The notes beneath the pieces are model-generated. The model saw only the letters and a program-made list of their open reading frames with translations, did no database searches and had not been told where the DNA came from. 64,000 nt of DNA from Labrys sp. WJW (lineage in GTDB: Bacteria > Pseudomonadota > Alphaproteobacteria > Rhizobiales > Labraceae). The stretch is taken from positions 1-64,000 of the forward strand of contig NZ_LYXZ01000020.1 of assembly GCF_001676615.1 (NCBI RefSeq). The letters are read 5' to 3'. A program made the translations under genes and the position numbers. Shown here piece by piece: positions 1 through 8,700 of this stretch (position 1 is the stretch's first letter; every line of letters begins with the position of its first letter).

Positions 1-1
1 C

Positions 2-166
2 CTTCCTTGCCTAATCGGGCTTGTTCGGCGGCCCTGGCGACTGTTCGGGGTCGATGGAAAGACGGACTTAGACCCTTGCTCTCCCACGGGCTTTGCCTCC
101 CTGAGGATAATCGGTCTTCCGTCCCACGCCGCACCGCCAATCATAGCAGATGCGATAGGTGAGAAG
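2..166 (+). ncRNA. ssrS: Candidate 6S RNA
   Basis: This is a structured stretch without a credible reading frame. Bases 2-17 pair with 153-166 to form a closing stem with two single-base bulges and two G-U pairs. The wobbles would become A-C mismatches on the other strand, so the plus strand is probably the RNA. Inside it, GGCGG (27-31) can pair with CCGCC (134-138), GGCG (36-39) with CGCC (127-130), and GACGG (61-65) with CCGTC (119-123). The result is a rod with a large internal bubble about 165 nt long, which is the size and shape of alphaproteobacterial 6S RNA, the RNA-polymerase-binding riboregulator. The call rests on a hand fold, with no family search. The expected zapA/ygfA neighbours cannot be checked because the left side lies outside the window. 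Confidence 0.45.
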
Positions 167-226
167 TTACAAGGATAGAGGTGAGGGGCAGCACAATGCC
201 TGGTTTGTGAGTGCCGCGCTGCCCCT

Positions 227-275
227 CATCCTTACCTTCTCCCCGTAAGAACGGGGCGAAGGCGTGGCTGGCGTC
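227..275. repeat. Intergenic palindromic repeat (ccccgtaagaacgggg type)
   Basis: This block carries a small inverted repeat (ccccgt aagaac gggg) flanked by 'cccctcatccttacc' and 'cgaagg.gtggctg'. The same block recurs at 15379-15456 between cobE and cobM, so it belongs to a dispersed family. The remainder of the gap up to the molybdoenzyme stop codon at 334 shows nothing else recognisable. Confidence 0.75.
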
Positions 276-333
276 GCATTTCTCGCCTAAGCGGAGCGCC
301 TATGCGCTTTCAATATCCACGCTCCAAGTGAAC

Positions 334-2523
334 TCACACCGGCCCCCATTTCAGGTCGGTGTTCTTGACCGGCAGGCTGCGGATGCGCTTGCCGGTGGCG
401 GCGAAGATCGCGTTGCAGACGGCCGGGGCGACCGGTGGCGTGCCGGGCTCGCCGATGCCGCCCCATTTCTTGCCGCCGCTGAGCACGAGATGAGTTTCGA
501 TCGGGGGCGTGTCGGCGAGACGGGCGACCTGGTAATCGTCGAAATTGCCCTGCACCACCGCGCCCTTCTCGATGGTGATCTCGCCGAACAGGGCAGCCGA
601 CAGGCCATAGACCACCGCGCTCTCGATCTGCATCTCCACGGTGAGCGGATTGACGACATGGCCGCAATCGACGGCCGCCACCACGCGCTGGACCTTCACT
701 TCGCCCTCGGGGCTGACGGCGAGCTCCACCACCTCGCCGACGATGGTGCCGAAGGATTCGTGGATGGCGATGCCGCGCCCCCGGCCCTTGGGCAGCGGTT
801 TGCCCCAGTCGCTCTTCTCAGCCAGCGTGTCGAGCACGGCGAGAAAATCCGGCTTGCCCTCGAGCAGCTTGCGCCTGAAACGGTAGGGGTCCTGGCCACT
901 GGCCTGGGCCATTTCGTCGATGAAGCTCTCTAGGGCAAAGGCATTCTGCGACGAGCCGACCGAACGCCAGAACATCACCGGCACATGGGTGTTCTTGAGG
1001 ATGCAGTCGATCTGGGCCGCGCCGGTGCGGTAGGGCATGTTGGCGAGGCCCTCCACGGCGGAGGGTTCGACGCCGTTCTCTACCTTTCCCCAGCCGAGCG
1101 AGCGCTGGATGGAGCCGACGGCGGTGCGGACATGGATCGCCGCCGGCAGGCCGTCCTCGCCGAGGGAGGCCTGGAAGCGGATGGCTGCTTGCGGGCGATA
1201 GCGGTCGTGGCGCATGTCCTCCTCGCGCGTCCACACCAGCTTGACCGGCTTGCCCACCGCCTTCGACACCGTCACGGCCTGGACGAGCTCGTCATTGACG
1301 GCGCGTCGGCCGAAGCCGCCACCGAGGAAGCAGTTGTGGATCTCCACCTCGGAGGGGGCGACGCCCGCCGCCTTGGCGGCAAGCTGGAGCGCCATGTCGG
1401 GGTTCTGCGTGCCCATCCAGACTTCGACCTTGCCGTCATGGACATGGGCGGTGCAGTTGAGCGGTTCCATCGGCGCATGGGCCAGATGCGGCGCCTGGTA
1501 GAGGGCGTCGACACGCTTGCCGCGGGCGAGGGCGGCCTCGACATCGCCCTCCTTGCGCGCCGTGACGGCGGGGCCGTCGAGGGCGGCGACATAATCGGCG
1601 TCGAAACGCTTGCTGTCCGTCTCGGCGGCGGGGCCCTCCTCCCAGATCACCGGCAGGGCAAGCGCCGCTTCCTTGGCGCGCCAGAACCGGTCGGCCACCA
1701 CGGCGAGGCCGCCCTCGATCGGCACCACGGCCAGGATGCCGCGGCGGCCCTTGATGGCGGTTTCGTCATGGGATTTCACGCGGCCACCGAAGACGGGGCA
1801 GGTCACCACGGCGGCATAGACCATGTCAGGCAGGCGGATATCGATGCCGAATTTCGCCGCGCCCGTCAGCTTGGGCGGCGTATCCAGGCGCGCCAGCGGC
1901 TTGCCGATCAGCGTGAACTGCTCGGGTGACTTGATCGCGGGTTCCTTGGCCAGCGTGACCTTGGCGGCCTCGCCGGCCAGCTCGCCGAAGCGCAGGCTGC
2001 GATTGCTGGCTTGGTGCAGCACCTTGCCGGCATCGACGCTGCAGCTTTCGGCCGGAACCTGCCAGCGCGCAGCGGCGGCTTGCACCAGCCTTTCGCGGGC
2101 ATTGGCGCCGGCGGCCTGCAGGAATTCGCGCGAGCGGCGCACGGCCCCGGAACCGCCGGTGCCCATACGCTTGTAGACGGTGTTCTCGCGCAGGTTCCGG
2201 CTGGCCGAGGCGTATTCGGGCTTCACCTTGGCCCAGTCGCAGCCGAGCTCCTCGGCAACGATCATCGGCAGGGCCGTGAAGATGCCCTCGCCCATTTCCG
2301 ATTGCGCCACGCGGATGATCACGGCGTCGTCGGGCTCGATCAGGATCCAGGCATTGATCTCGCCTTCAGTGGCCGTGCTGGCCCAAGGCTGGTCGGCAAT
2401 ATCAAGGGCCCGGGCGGCATCGGGGATGAAGCCGCCGATCATCAGGCCGCCGGCGGCCGAGAGGCCGATGGCCAGGAAGCTGCGGCGGCTCAGTGCGGTG
2501 GAGGTGCGGTCGATCGCGTTCAT
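334..2523 (-). CDS. Molybdenum hydroxylase large subunit, IorB-like (xanthine dehydrogenase family)
   Basis: This 729-residue protein is the molybdopterin-cytosine-dinucleotide subunit of an exported aldehyde or N-heterocycle oxidoreductase of the isoquinoline 1-oxidoreductase beta type. The N-terminus has a twin-arginine signal ([11 protein letters not shown] at 13-14) and a hydrophobic stretch, so the folded enzyme should reach the periplasm. The cofactor loop LGGGFGRR lies mid-protein. Near the C-terminus GIGEPGTPP places the conserved catalytic glutamate at about residue 692. Length and layout fit the single-chain IorB group rather than cytoplasmic XdhB. The partner [2Fe-2S] subunit lies 4 bases upstream, so the pair is an operon. 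Electrons usually pass to a cytochrome c, which is not encoded here. The substrate is unknown. Confidence 0.9.
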   Translation of the reverse strand: MNAIDRTSTALSRRSFLAIGLSAAGGLMIGGFIPDAARALDIADQPWASTATEGEINAWILIEPDDAVIIRVAQSEMGEGIFTALPMIVAEELGCDWAKVKPEYASASRNLRENTVYKRMGTGGSGAVRRSREFLQAAGANARERLVQAAAARWQVPAESCSVDAGKVLHQASNRSLRFGELAGEAAKVTLAKEPAIKSPEQFTLIGKPLARLDTPPKLTGAAKFGIDIRLPDMVYAAVVTCPVFGGRVKSHDETAIKGRRGILAVVPIEGGLAVVADRFWRAKEAALALPVIWEEGPAAETDSKRFDADYVAALDGPAVTARKEGDVEAALARGKRVDALYQAPHLAHAPMEPLNCTAHVHDGKVEVWMGTQNPDMALQLAAKAAGVAPSEVEIHNCFLGGGFGRRAVNDELVQAVTVSKAVGKPVKLVWTREEDMRHDRYRPQAAIRFQASLGEDGLPAAIHVRTAVGSIQRSLGWGKVENGVEPSAVEGLANMPYRTGAAQIDCILKNTHVPVMFWRSVGSSQNAFALESFIDEMAQASGQDPYRFRRKLLEGKPDFLAVLDTLAEKSDWGKPLPKGRGRGIAIHESFGTIVGEVVELAVSPEGEVKVQRVVAAVDCGHVVNPLTVEMQIESAVVYGLSAALFGEITIEKGAVVQGNFDDYQVARLADTPPIETHLVLSGGKKWGGIGEPGTPPVAPAVCNAIFAATGKRIRSLPVKNTDLKWGPV

Positions 2524-2527
2524 GGCC

Positions 2528-2983
2528 TCACCCCTTCATCAGTTCGGCGGCGCGATGGATGGCGGCGCGGATGCGCGGATAGGTGCCGCAGCGACAGATA
2601 TTGGTGATGCCGTTGTCGATATCCGCATCGGTGGGCGCCGGCGTATCCTTCAGGAAGGCGACGGCGGCCATGATCTGGCCCGACTGGCAATAGCCGCATT
2701 GCGGCACGTCCTCGGCCAGCCAGGCCTGCTGGACCGGATGCTTGCCGTCCGCAGACAGGCCCTCGATCGTGGTGATGGTGGCGCCGTCGACGTCGACGAC
2801 CTGGGTCTGGCAGGAACGGATGGCGGCGCCGTTCACATGGACGGTGCAGGCGCCGCATTGGGCGATGCCGCAGCCGAACTTGGTACCGGTGAGGCCGAGT
2901 TCATCGCGCAGGACCCAGAGCAGAGGGGTTTCGGGCTCGATGTCGAGCCGGTGGGTGGTCGAATTGACGGTGATGGCAACCAT
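2528..2983 (-). CDS. [2Fe-2S] subunit of molybdenum hydroxylase, IorA-like
   Basis: This 151-residue small subunit carries electrons from the molybdenum site. An N-terminal plant-type [2Fe-2S] domain has ligands C38, C43, C46 and C58 (CGIAQCGAC then C). A C-terminal helical [2Fe-2S] domain has CGYC (C96, C99) and CRC (C130, C132), the complete eight-cysteine set of the family. The start at 2983 was chosen because GGAAGG lies 7 bases upstream and the protein then begins MVAITVN, as is usual. A longer open frame to 3082 adds 33 proline-rich residues of no known type. It lacks a signal peptide and is presumably exported with the Tat-bearing large subunit. It is the first gene of a two-gene operon. 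Confidence 0.92.
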   Translation of the reverse strand: MVAITVNSTTHRLDIEPETPLLWVLRDELGLTGTKFGCGIAQCGACTVHVNGAAIRSCQTQVVDVDGATITTIEGLSADGKHPVQQAWLAEDVPQCGYCQSGQIMAAVAFLKDTPAPTDADIDNGITNICRCGTYPRIRAAIHRAAELMKG

Positions 2984-3240
2984 AGGCAGGCCTTCCAGCG
3001 GCTGATGCCGGGCAGAAGGTCCGGGCCCATCGGCGTCGGCCTTCTGGTGGGCGATTGCGGGAAGGCGAAATTGTGGCGGCAATCATGGCGCTGGGGTGAC
3101 GGGTAACGCAGACGTGAGAGTTTGTGCAGTCTGGAAGCGATCGAGAAACACTGCCGCCGAGGGTGACCAAAATGGGCGGATCATGAAGATGCAGACGAGG
3201 ACTACAGTCGTCGTCACTACAATTGCGCTGACGTTTCCTC

Positions 3241-3328
3241 CGTCATTGCGAGCGCAGCGAAGCAATCCAGTTTTGGTAAAGCGCGTCGCTCATGGCTTCT
3301 GGATTGCTTCGCTTCGCTCGCAATGACG
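3241..3328. repeat. Intergenic inverted repeat, family A (cgtcattgcgagcgcagcgaagc)
   Basis: Two near-perfect inverted arms of about 30 bases, cgtcattgcgagcgcagcga... and its complement, are separated by a loop of about 28 bases. Full copies recur at 22804-22889 and 61931-62017, and a shortened copy at 18516-18545. The surrounding gap (2984-3377) between two minus-strand genes holds no credible coding sequence. Confidence 0.9.
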
Positions 3329-3377
3329 CAAGCCGGATGTCTCCACCAAATCACGACTATGATGTCAGCCGCCCTGG

Positions 3378-3743
3378 CTATTGCTTGAACCAGATCCGGC
3401 TGTAGCCGAGCGCATCCCCGGCGATGGCGACGAGAACGCCGATGGAGACGAGGATGAGGCCGGTCAGGAAGATGCGCACGATGCGGCGATAGACCAGCCC
3501 CTGCAGCGAAGTGGGCGAGAGCATGCCGGCCAGCGCCCAGACCTGGAAGATGATGCCGCCCCCGATGAGGAAGACGGCTGCCAGGTCCTCCGGGATCCAG
3601 GTTCCCGGCTGCGAGGCCCAGTTGTTGAGGAAGCCGAGCGAGAAGGCGAGCACGACGCCGATGGCCGTCACCGAACCGCCGCGGAAGATGACGTCGATCT
3701 TCTCCGGCTCGGTCGGCGGTGCCGGCGGCTTGTCTTCGGGCAT
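3378..3743 (-). CDS. Small three-helix membrane protein, unknown function
   Basis: This 121-residue protein begins with a proline-rich cytoplasmic tail (MPEDKPPAPPTEPEK) followed by three hydrophobic segments: about residues 25-45 (GVVLAFSLGFLNN), 55-80 (LAAVFLIGGGIIFQVWAL) and 95-115 (IFLTGLILVSIGVLVAIAG). It is therefore likely an inner-membrane protein. The start at 3743 has a GAGG Shine-Dalgarno about 6 bases upstream; the in-frame extension to 3836 is basic and unlike the rest. No family with a known function was recognised. It stands alone, with a cobalamin riboswitch reading away on the other side, so the context gives no role. Confidence 0.7.
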   Translation of the reverse strand: MPEDKPPAPPTEPEKIDVIFRGGSVTAIGVVLAFSLGFLNNWASQPGTWIPEDLAAVFLIGGGIIFQVWALAGMLSPTSLQGLVYRRIVRIFLTGLILVSIGVLVAIAGDALGYSRIWFKQ

Positions 3744-3852
3744 GTCAGCCTCGCTGATGTGGCAATGTCGCCGGCCTTTATGCCGGATTTTGCGCGTGGT
3801 TTGGAAGCGGGAACATTGACAAGCACGCCCGCGCACCCCTTATGTCAGCCGC

Positions 3853-4045
3853 GATCGGTCTCTCGTTAAGAGAGAAGAGGGAATGCGGTGCGGATGAAGA
3901 GGGGCCCGGTTGAGGGCTGTCTTGGATGCCAAAGCCGCGGCTGCCCCCGCAACTGTAAGCGGCAAGCGTCCCGCCTTGAGGCCACTGGGCAACCGGGAAG
4001 GCGGCGGGGGGCGATGAGCCGCGAGCCAGGAGACCTGCCGGTCGC
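3853..4045 (+). promoter_or_regulatory. Cobalamin (AdoCbl) riboswitch
   Basis: The aptamer opens with gatcggtctctc and 'gaatgcggtgcgga', contains the conserved core 'ccgcaactgtaagcgg' (about 3946-3962), and closes with the B12 box 'gagccaggagacctgccgg' at 4023-4041. All three landmarks occur in the right order and spacing on the plus strand. It lies 120 bases upstream of the DUF1636 gene, cobW and cobN, so adenosylcobalamin should repress this operon. The sequence between 4046 and 4164 is GC-rich and can form hairpins around the first start codon, but no U-tract terminator is obvious. Control is therefore more likely exerted at translation initiation. Confidence 0.95.
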
Positions 4046-4164
4046 ACTGCTGTCACCGGTCCGGGCGGGGCGCCTCGGAGGCCGGTTCCGTCTTCCCGGA
4101 CGATCGCCGGCCATGCCGTCGGTCCCGCGCCCTCCATCCGCTCCGGCGGCGATGAACAGGGCCG

Positions 4165-4548
4165 ATGCCAGAAACAACTCTCCCAGTCCGGCTGCTCGTC
4201 TGCGTGACCTGCAGGCGCGAGGGCGATGACCCCGAGGCGCCGCGCCAGGGCGCCCGGCTGCGCGATGCGCTCGCGGGCATGCTGCCCGAAAGCGTCGAAC
4301 TGCAGCCGGTCGAGTGCCTGGGCAATTGCAAGCGTTCCTGCACGGTGGCTTTGTCGGCGCCCGGTACCTGGACCTATGTCTTCGGCGATCTCACTGCCGA
4401 GAGCGGCCCCGACATCCTCACCGGGATCGATCTCCTTGCCCATTCCAGCGACGGCCTGATGCCCTGGCGCGGCCGTCCCGACGTCTTCAAGCGCAGCATG
4501 ATCGCGCGCATCCCACCCCTGCCAACCCTCAAGGACGCCGCCGAATGA
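4165..4548 (+). CDS. DUF1636 family thioredoxin-like ferredoxin
   Basis: This 127-residue DUF1636 protein is commonly encoded next to cobW/cobN in alphaproteobacteria. It carries C13-x2-C16 and then C51, C55 and C59 (VECLGNCKRSC), the cysteine arrangement of thioredoxin-like [2Fe-2S] ferredoxins, so a metal- or cluster-binding role in cobalt delivery or redox is plausible. Its position directly behind the cobalamin riboswitch and its ATGA overlap with cobW place it in the B12-repressed operon. The function has not been established experimentally as far as I know. The family call is firm; the role is inferred. Confidence 0.85.
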   Translation: MPETTLPVRLLVCVTCRREGDDPEAPRQGARLRDALAGMLPESVELQPVECLGNCKRSCTVALSAPGTWTYVFGDLTAESGPDILTGIDLLAHSSDGLMPWRGRPDVFKRSMIARIPPLPTLKDAAE

Positions 4549-5579
4549 ACGCACACAGCAAGGTTCCCTGCACCATCGTCACCGGCTTTCTCGGAGCCGG
4601 CAAGACCACGCTGATCCGCAACCTTCTGGCTACCGCCAACGGCCGCAGGCTGGCGTTGATCGTCAACGAATTCGGCGATGTCGGCGTCGATGGTGACATC
4701 CTGAAATCCTGCGGCATCGAGAGCTGCCCGGAAGACGCCATCGTCGAGCTCGCCAATGGCTGCATCTGCTGCACCGTGGCCGATGATTTCGTGCCGGCGC
4801 TGGAGACGCTGCTGGCACGCCCGAACGCGCCCGAGCACATCGTGATCGAGACATCAGGCCTCGCTCTGCCCAAGCCGCTGGTCAAGGCCTTCAACTGGCC
4901 GGCGATCCGTTCGCGCGTCACCGTCGACGGCGTCATCGCCGTGGTCGACGGCGCCGCGGTCGCGGCCGGCCGTTTTGCCGACGATCCGGAAGAGTTGAAG
5001 CGCCAGGCAGAGGGCGACGCTTCCCTCGATCACGACAATCCGCTCGAGGAGGTCTATGAAGACCAGCTCCTCTGCGCCGATCTCGTCGTGCTCAACAAAG
5101 CCGATCTCCTCTCCGCCGGCGAGGCCGACAGCGTGGAGAAGGACATCGAGAAGACCGTGCCGCGCGCCGTCAAGGTGGTGCGCACCTCCGAGGGCCGCAT
5201 CGACGCGGCCGTGCTGCTCGGGCTCGGTGCCGCGGCCGAGAACGACCTGGAGGCCCGACCCTCCCATCACGACCACGAGGCCGAGCACGACCATGACGAC
5301 TTCGATACCTTCATCGTCGACCTGCCGGCCATCCTCGATGCCGATGCCCTGGTGGCCAAGCTGAAGGCGGCGGCCGAGGAGCATGATATCCTGCGCATCA
5401 AGGGCTTCGTCGCTGTCGACGGCAAGCCGATGCGCCTGCTGGTCCAGGGCGTCGGCGCCCGCTTCTCGCAGCATTTCGACCGCGCCTGGGCGCCGGAGGA
5501 AACCCGTTCGAGCCGCCTCGTCATCATCGGCGAGAAGGGCATCGACCAGGCCGGCATCCGCAAGACGCTGGAGGGATAA
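4545..5579 (+). CDS. cobW: CobW, COG0523 GTPase / metallochaperone
   Basis: This 344-residue P-loop GTPase of the COG0523 family is linked to cobalt insertion in aerobic B12 synthesis. The Walker A motif GFLGAGKT spans residues 14-21, the metal-binding GCICC motif has C73, C75 and C76, and NKAD provides guanine specificity. A histidine- and acid-rich linker (HHDHEAEHDHDD) is typical of metal-handling members, and a C-terminal CobW_C domain follows. The ATG at 4545 overlaps the stop of the DUF1636 gene, which implies translational coupling. cobN follows after 147 bases that contain a palindromic repeat. It probably supplies Co(II) to the CobNST chelatase; cobS and cobT are not in the window. 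Confidence 0.93.
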   Translation: MNAHSKVPCTIVTGFLGAGKTTLIRNLLATANGRRLALIVNEFGDVGVDGDILKSCGIESCPEDAIVELANGCICCTVADDFVPALETLLARPNAPEHIVIETSGLALPKPLVKAFNWPAIRSRVTVDGVIAVVDGAAVAAGRFADDPEELKRQAEGDASLDHDNPLEEVYEDQLLCADLVVLNKADLLSAGEADSVEKDIEKTVPRAVKVVRTSEGRIDAAVLLGLGAAAENDLEARPSHHDHEAEHDHDDFDTFIVDLPAILDADALVAKLKAAAEEHDILRIKGFVAVDGKPMRLLVQGVGARFSQHFDRAWAPEETRSSRLVIIGEKGIDQAGIRKTLEG

Positions 5580-5615
5580 AGCGAAGATGAGATATAGCTC
5601 GACGCCTGCCTGTTC

Positions 5616-5687
5616 GTCATGCCCGGGCTTGACCCGGGCATCCGGCTCCGATGCGAGCTGGATTGCCGGGTCAAGCCCGGCAATGAC
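5616..5687. repeat. Intergenic inverted repeat, family D (gtcatgcccgggcttgacccgggcat)
   Basis: The element lies between cobW and cobN. Each half is itself a hairpin (cccgggcttgacccggg and gccgggtcaagcccggc), and the outer ends gtcatg... and ...caatgac are complementary. It is in frame with cobN and open, so an automatic start call at 5619 would translate it as a false 36-residue extension. The real CobN start at 5727 lies downstream. Confidence 0.85.
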
Positions 5688-5726
5688 AAGGTCGCGGGCG
5701 TTGTTCTTTGGTCCGGAACCGTCCTG

Positions 5727-8700
5727 ATGCATCTGCTGCCGGCTGATACGCGTTCGCTCGATGCCAGCGAGGCCGCCGTCGATCTCGACCAGGCTCCCGG
5801 CGCGATCGTGTTCGCCTCGCTGACCGACAGCGACCTCGCCCTGGCAGCTGCGTCCGGTCTCGACGATCTGCGCCTGGCGCCGCTGCAGAAGCTGCGCCAT
5901 CCGATGTCAACAGACCTCTACATCGACAAGACGGCCCGCCACGCCAGGACGATCGTGGTGCGCCTGCTCGGCGGCCTCGATTACTGGCGCTATGGCGTGG
6001 AGGAACTGGCGGCGACGGCGCGCACCCGCGGCATCGCGCTCGCCTTGCTTCCCGGTGACGCCAGGCCGGATGGGCGACTGTCCCAGCTCTCCACCGTGCC
6101 GCAGGAGGCGCTGGACCGGCTTGCGCAGTACTGGCGCGAGGGTGGGCCCCGGAACGCCCGGGCCTCCTTGCTCTATGCCGCCAGGCTGGGCGGCCTCGAT
6201 TTCGGCGAGCCGGAAGCGCCGCTCGCCGTGCCGAAATATGGGATGTTCCTTGGAGCGCGGACATCCTGTCCGCATCTTTCTCACCAATGTGCCGCGTCAA
6301 GAGCGGACAAGATGTCCGCGCCCCAAGCCGCCATCTTTTTCTACCGCTCGATCCTGCTCTCGGCCGACACCGCCCCCATCGAGGCCCTGGCGCGGGCGCT
6401 CGATGCCGAGGGCCTGGCCGTATCGGCCTTCTATGTCGGTTCGCTCAAGGATGGCGAAACCGCCGAATGGGTGCGCCGGCAGCTTGAGGACCTTCAGCCT
6501 CGAGTGATCCTCAATGCCACCGCCTTCTCGGCCCTGGACGATGACGGCGCTTCGCCGCTGGACGTGGCCGGCTGTCCCGTCCTGCAGGTGATCACCTCTT
6601 CCTCGGCGCAGGAGGCCTGGGAAGCCTCGACCCGCGGGCTGTCGGCCAGCGACCTTGCCATGCATGTGGCGCTGCCTGAGCTCGACGGCCGGCTCTCGGC
6701 CGGCGTGATCTCCTTCAAGGCCGAACGCGAGGAGGGCGCCTTCACCCGCCTCGCCCATGCCCCGCATGACGAGCGCATCGCCGCCTTGGCCGCCAAGGCC
6801 GCCGCCTGGGCGAAGCTTGCCACGAAGGCGCGGGCGGAGCGCAGGCTCGGCCTGATCCTCTCGAACTATCCGGGCGCGGATGGCCGTCTCGCGCACGCCG
6901 TCGGCCTCGATGCGCCCGCCTCGGCCCTGGCGATCCTGGAGCGGCTTCGGGACGAGGGCTATGCGGTGGGCGAGTTGCCGGAGAGCGGCGCTGATCTGCT
7001 GGAGCTGGTTGTCCAGTCATACCCTCCCCTCGATGGGGAGGGTCGACGCGTAGCGTCGGGGTGGGGTGACTGCCTCGACCGTGGTGATTCCCACCCCACC
7101 CCGGACCTGCGGTCCGACCCTCCCCATCGAGGGGAGGGTAAAGAGCTTTCCTTCCCGCTCGCGGTTTACCAGAGCTGGCTCGGCGCCCTTCCCGTTGCCC
7201 TCCGCGACAGGCTCGCGGCCCAATGGGGCGATCCCTCGGCCGATCCCCTCTGCAGCGAGGGCGCCTTCCATTTCGCGGGACATCTCTGCGGCCATGTCGC
7301 CGTGGCGGTGCAGCCCGATCGCGGCTCGGCCCTCGACCGCAAGGGCGATCATCATTCGCCCGACCTGCCACCGCGCCATGCCTATCTCGCCTTCTATCTG
7401 TGGCTGCGCCAGGCCTTCGGCATCGATGCGATGATCCATCTGGGCACGCATGGCACGCTCGAATGGCTGCCGGGCAAGGCCGCCGCGCTCTCCGCCCAGT
7501 GCTTCCCTGAGCTGGCCGCGGGAGCCGTGCCGGTGCTCTATCCCTTCATCGTCAACAATCCCGGCGAGGCGGCGCAGGCCAAGCGCCGGCTCGGCGCGGT
7601 CACCATTGGCCATCTCACCCCGCCCTTGCGGGAGGCCGGCCTGTCCGGCGGTGCCATCGAGGTCGAGCGCCTGATCGACGAATATGCCAGCGCCGACGGC
7701 CTCGACCAGCGCCGCATGGCCTATCTCAGGCGCGAGATCATCGAGCGGGCCGTGGAGACTGGCCTTACCGCCGAATGCGGCATCGCGCCCGGCCTCGACG
7801 AGGACGAGACGCTGGCGCGCCTCGATGCCTTCCTGTGCGACGTCAAGGAACTCCAGATCCGCGACGGGCTGCATGTCTTCGGGCGCCGGCCGGAGGAGAG
7901 CGCCCATCTCCTCGATGTCCTGGCCGCCTCCTGCGGCGAGGAGGAGCGGCCGGTTCTGGCCGCACGCCTTGAAAGCTGCGGTGACAGCGAGATGGCCAGC
8001 CTTCTCGCCGGCCTCGACGGACGCTTCGTGCGGCCCGGCCCCGCCGGGGCGCCGACGCGCGGGCGGGCCGACGTGCTGCCGACCGGGCGCAACCTCACCA
8101 CGCTCGATCCGCGCGCGGTTCCGACCCGCGCCGCCTACGCGATTGGATCGCGTGCGGCAGATGCCGTTATCCAGCGCTATCTCCAGGATCACGGCGATTA
8201 TCCCAAAAATATCGTGCTCGACCTTTGGGGCTCGGCCACCATGCGCACCGGTGGCGACGATCTCGCTCAAGCCATGGCGCTGCTGGGTACCAGGCCGGTG
8301 TGGGACAACGGTTCCAACCGAGTTTCCGGCTTCGAGGTCTTGCCCCAGGCCCGGCTCGACCGGCCGCGCGTCGATGTGACCCTGCGCATCTCGGGCCTGT
8401 TCCGCGACGTGTTCGCCCAGCAGATCACGCTGTTCGACGAGGCGGTCAGGGCCGTTGCCGCCCTTGACGAAAGCGCCGAATGGAACCCGCTCGCCGCCGC
8501 GGCGAAGGCAAGCGGCCAGCGTCCGCTGCGCATCTTCGGCGCTGCGCCCTCCGCCTATGGTGCCGGGATCACCGATCGCATCGCGCGCGGAGCCTGGGAT
8601 GTCAGGGCCGATCTCGGCCGCGACTATCTCGCAGCCAGCAGCCATGCCTATGGTGCCGGCATCGAGGGCGACGCCGTGCCGGCGGTCTTCGCGGAGCGGG

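Noticed and set aside
5619..5726. Upstream extension of cobN
   Set aside because: It translates the family D palindrome and does not resemble the CobN N-terminus. The start at 5727 gives the normal family N-terminus.
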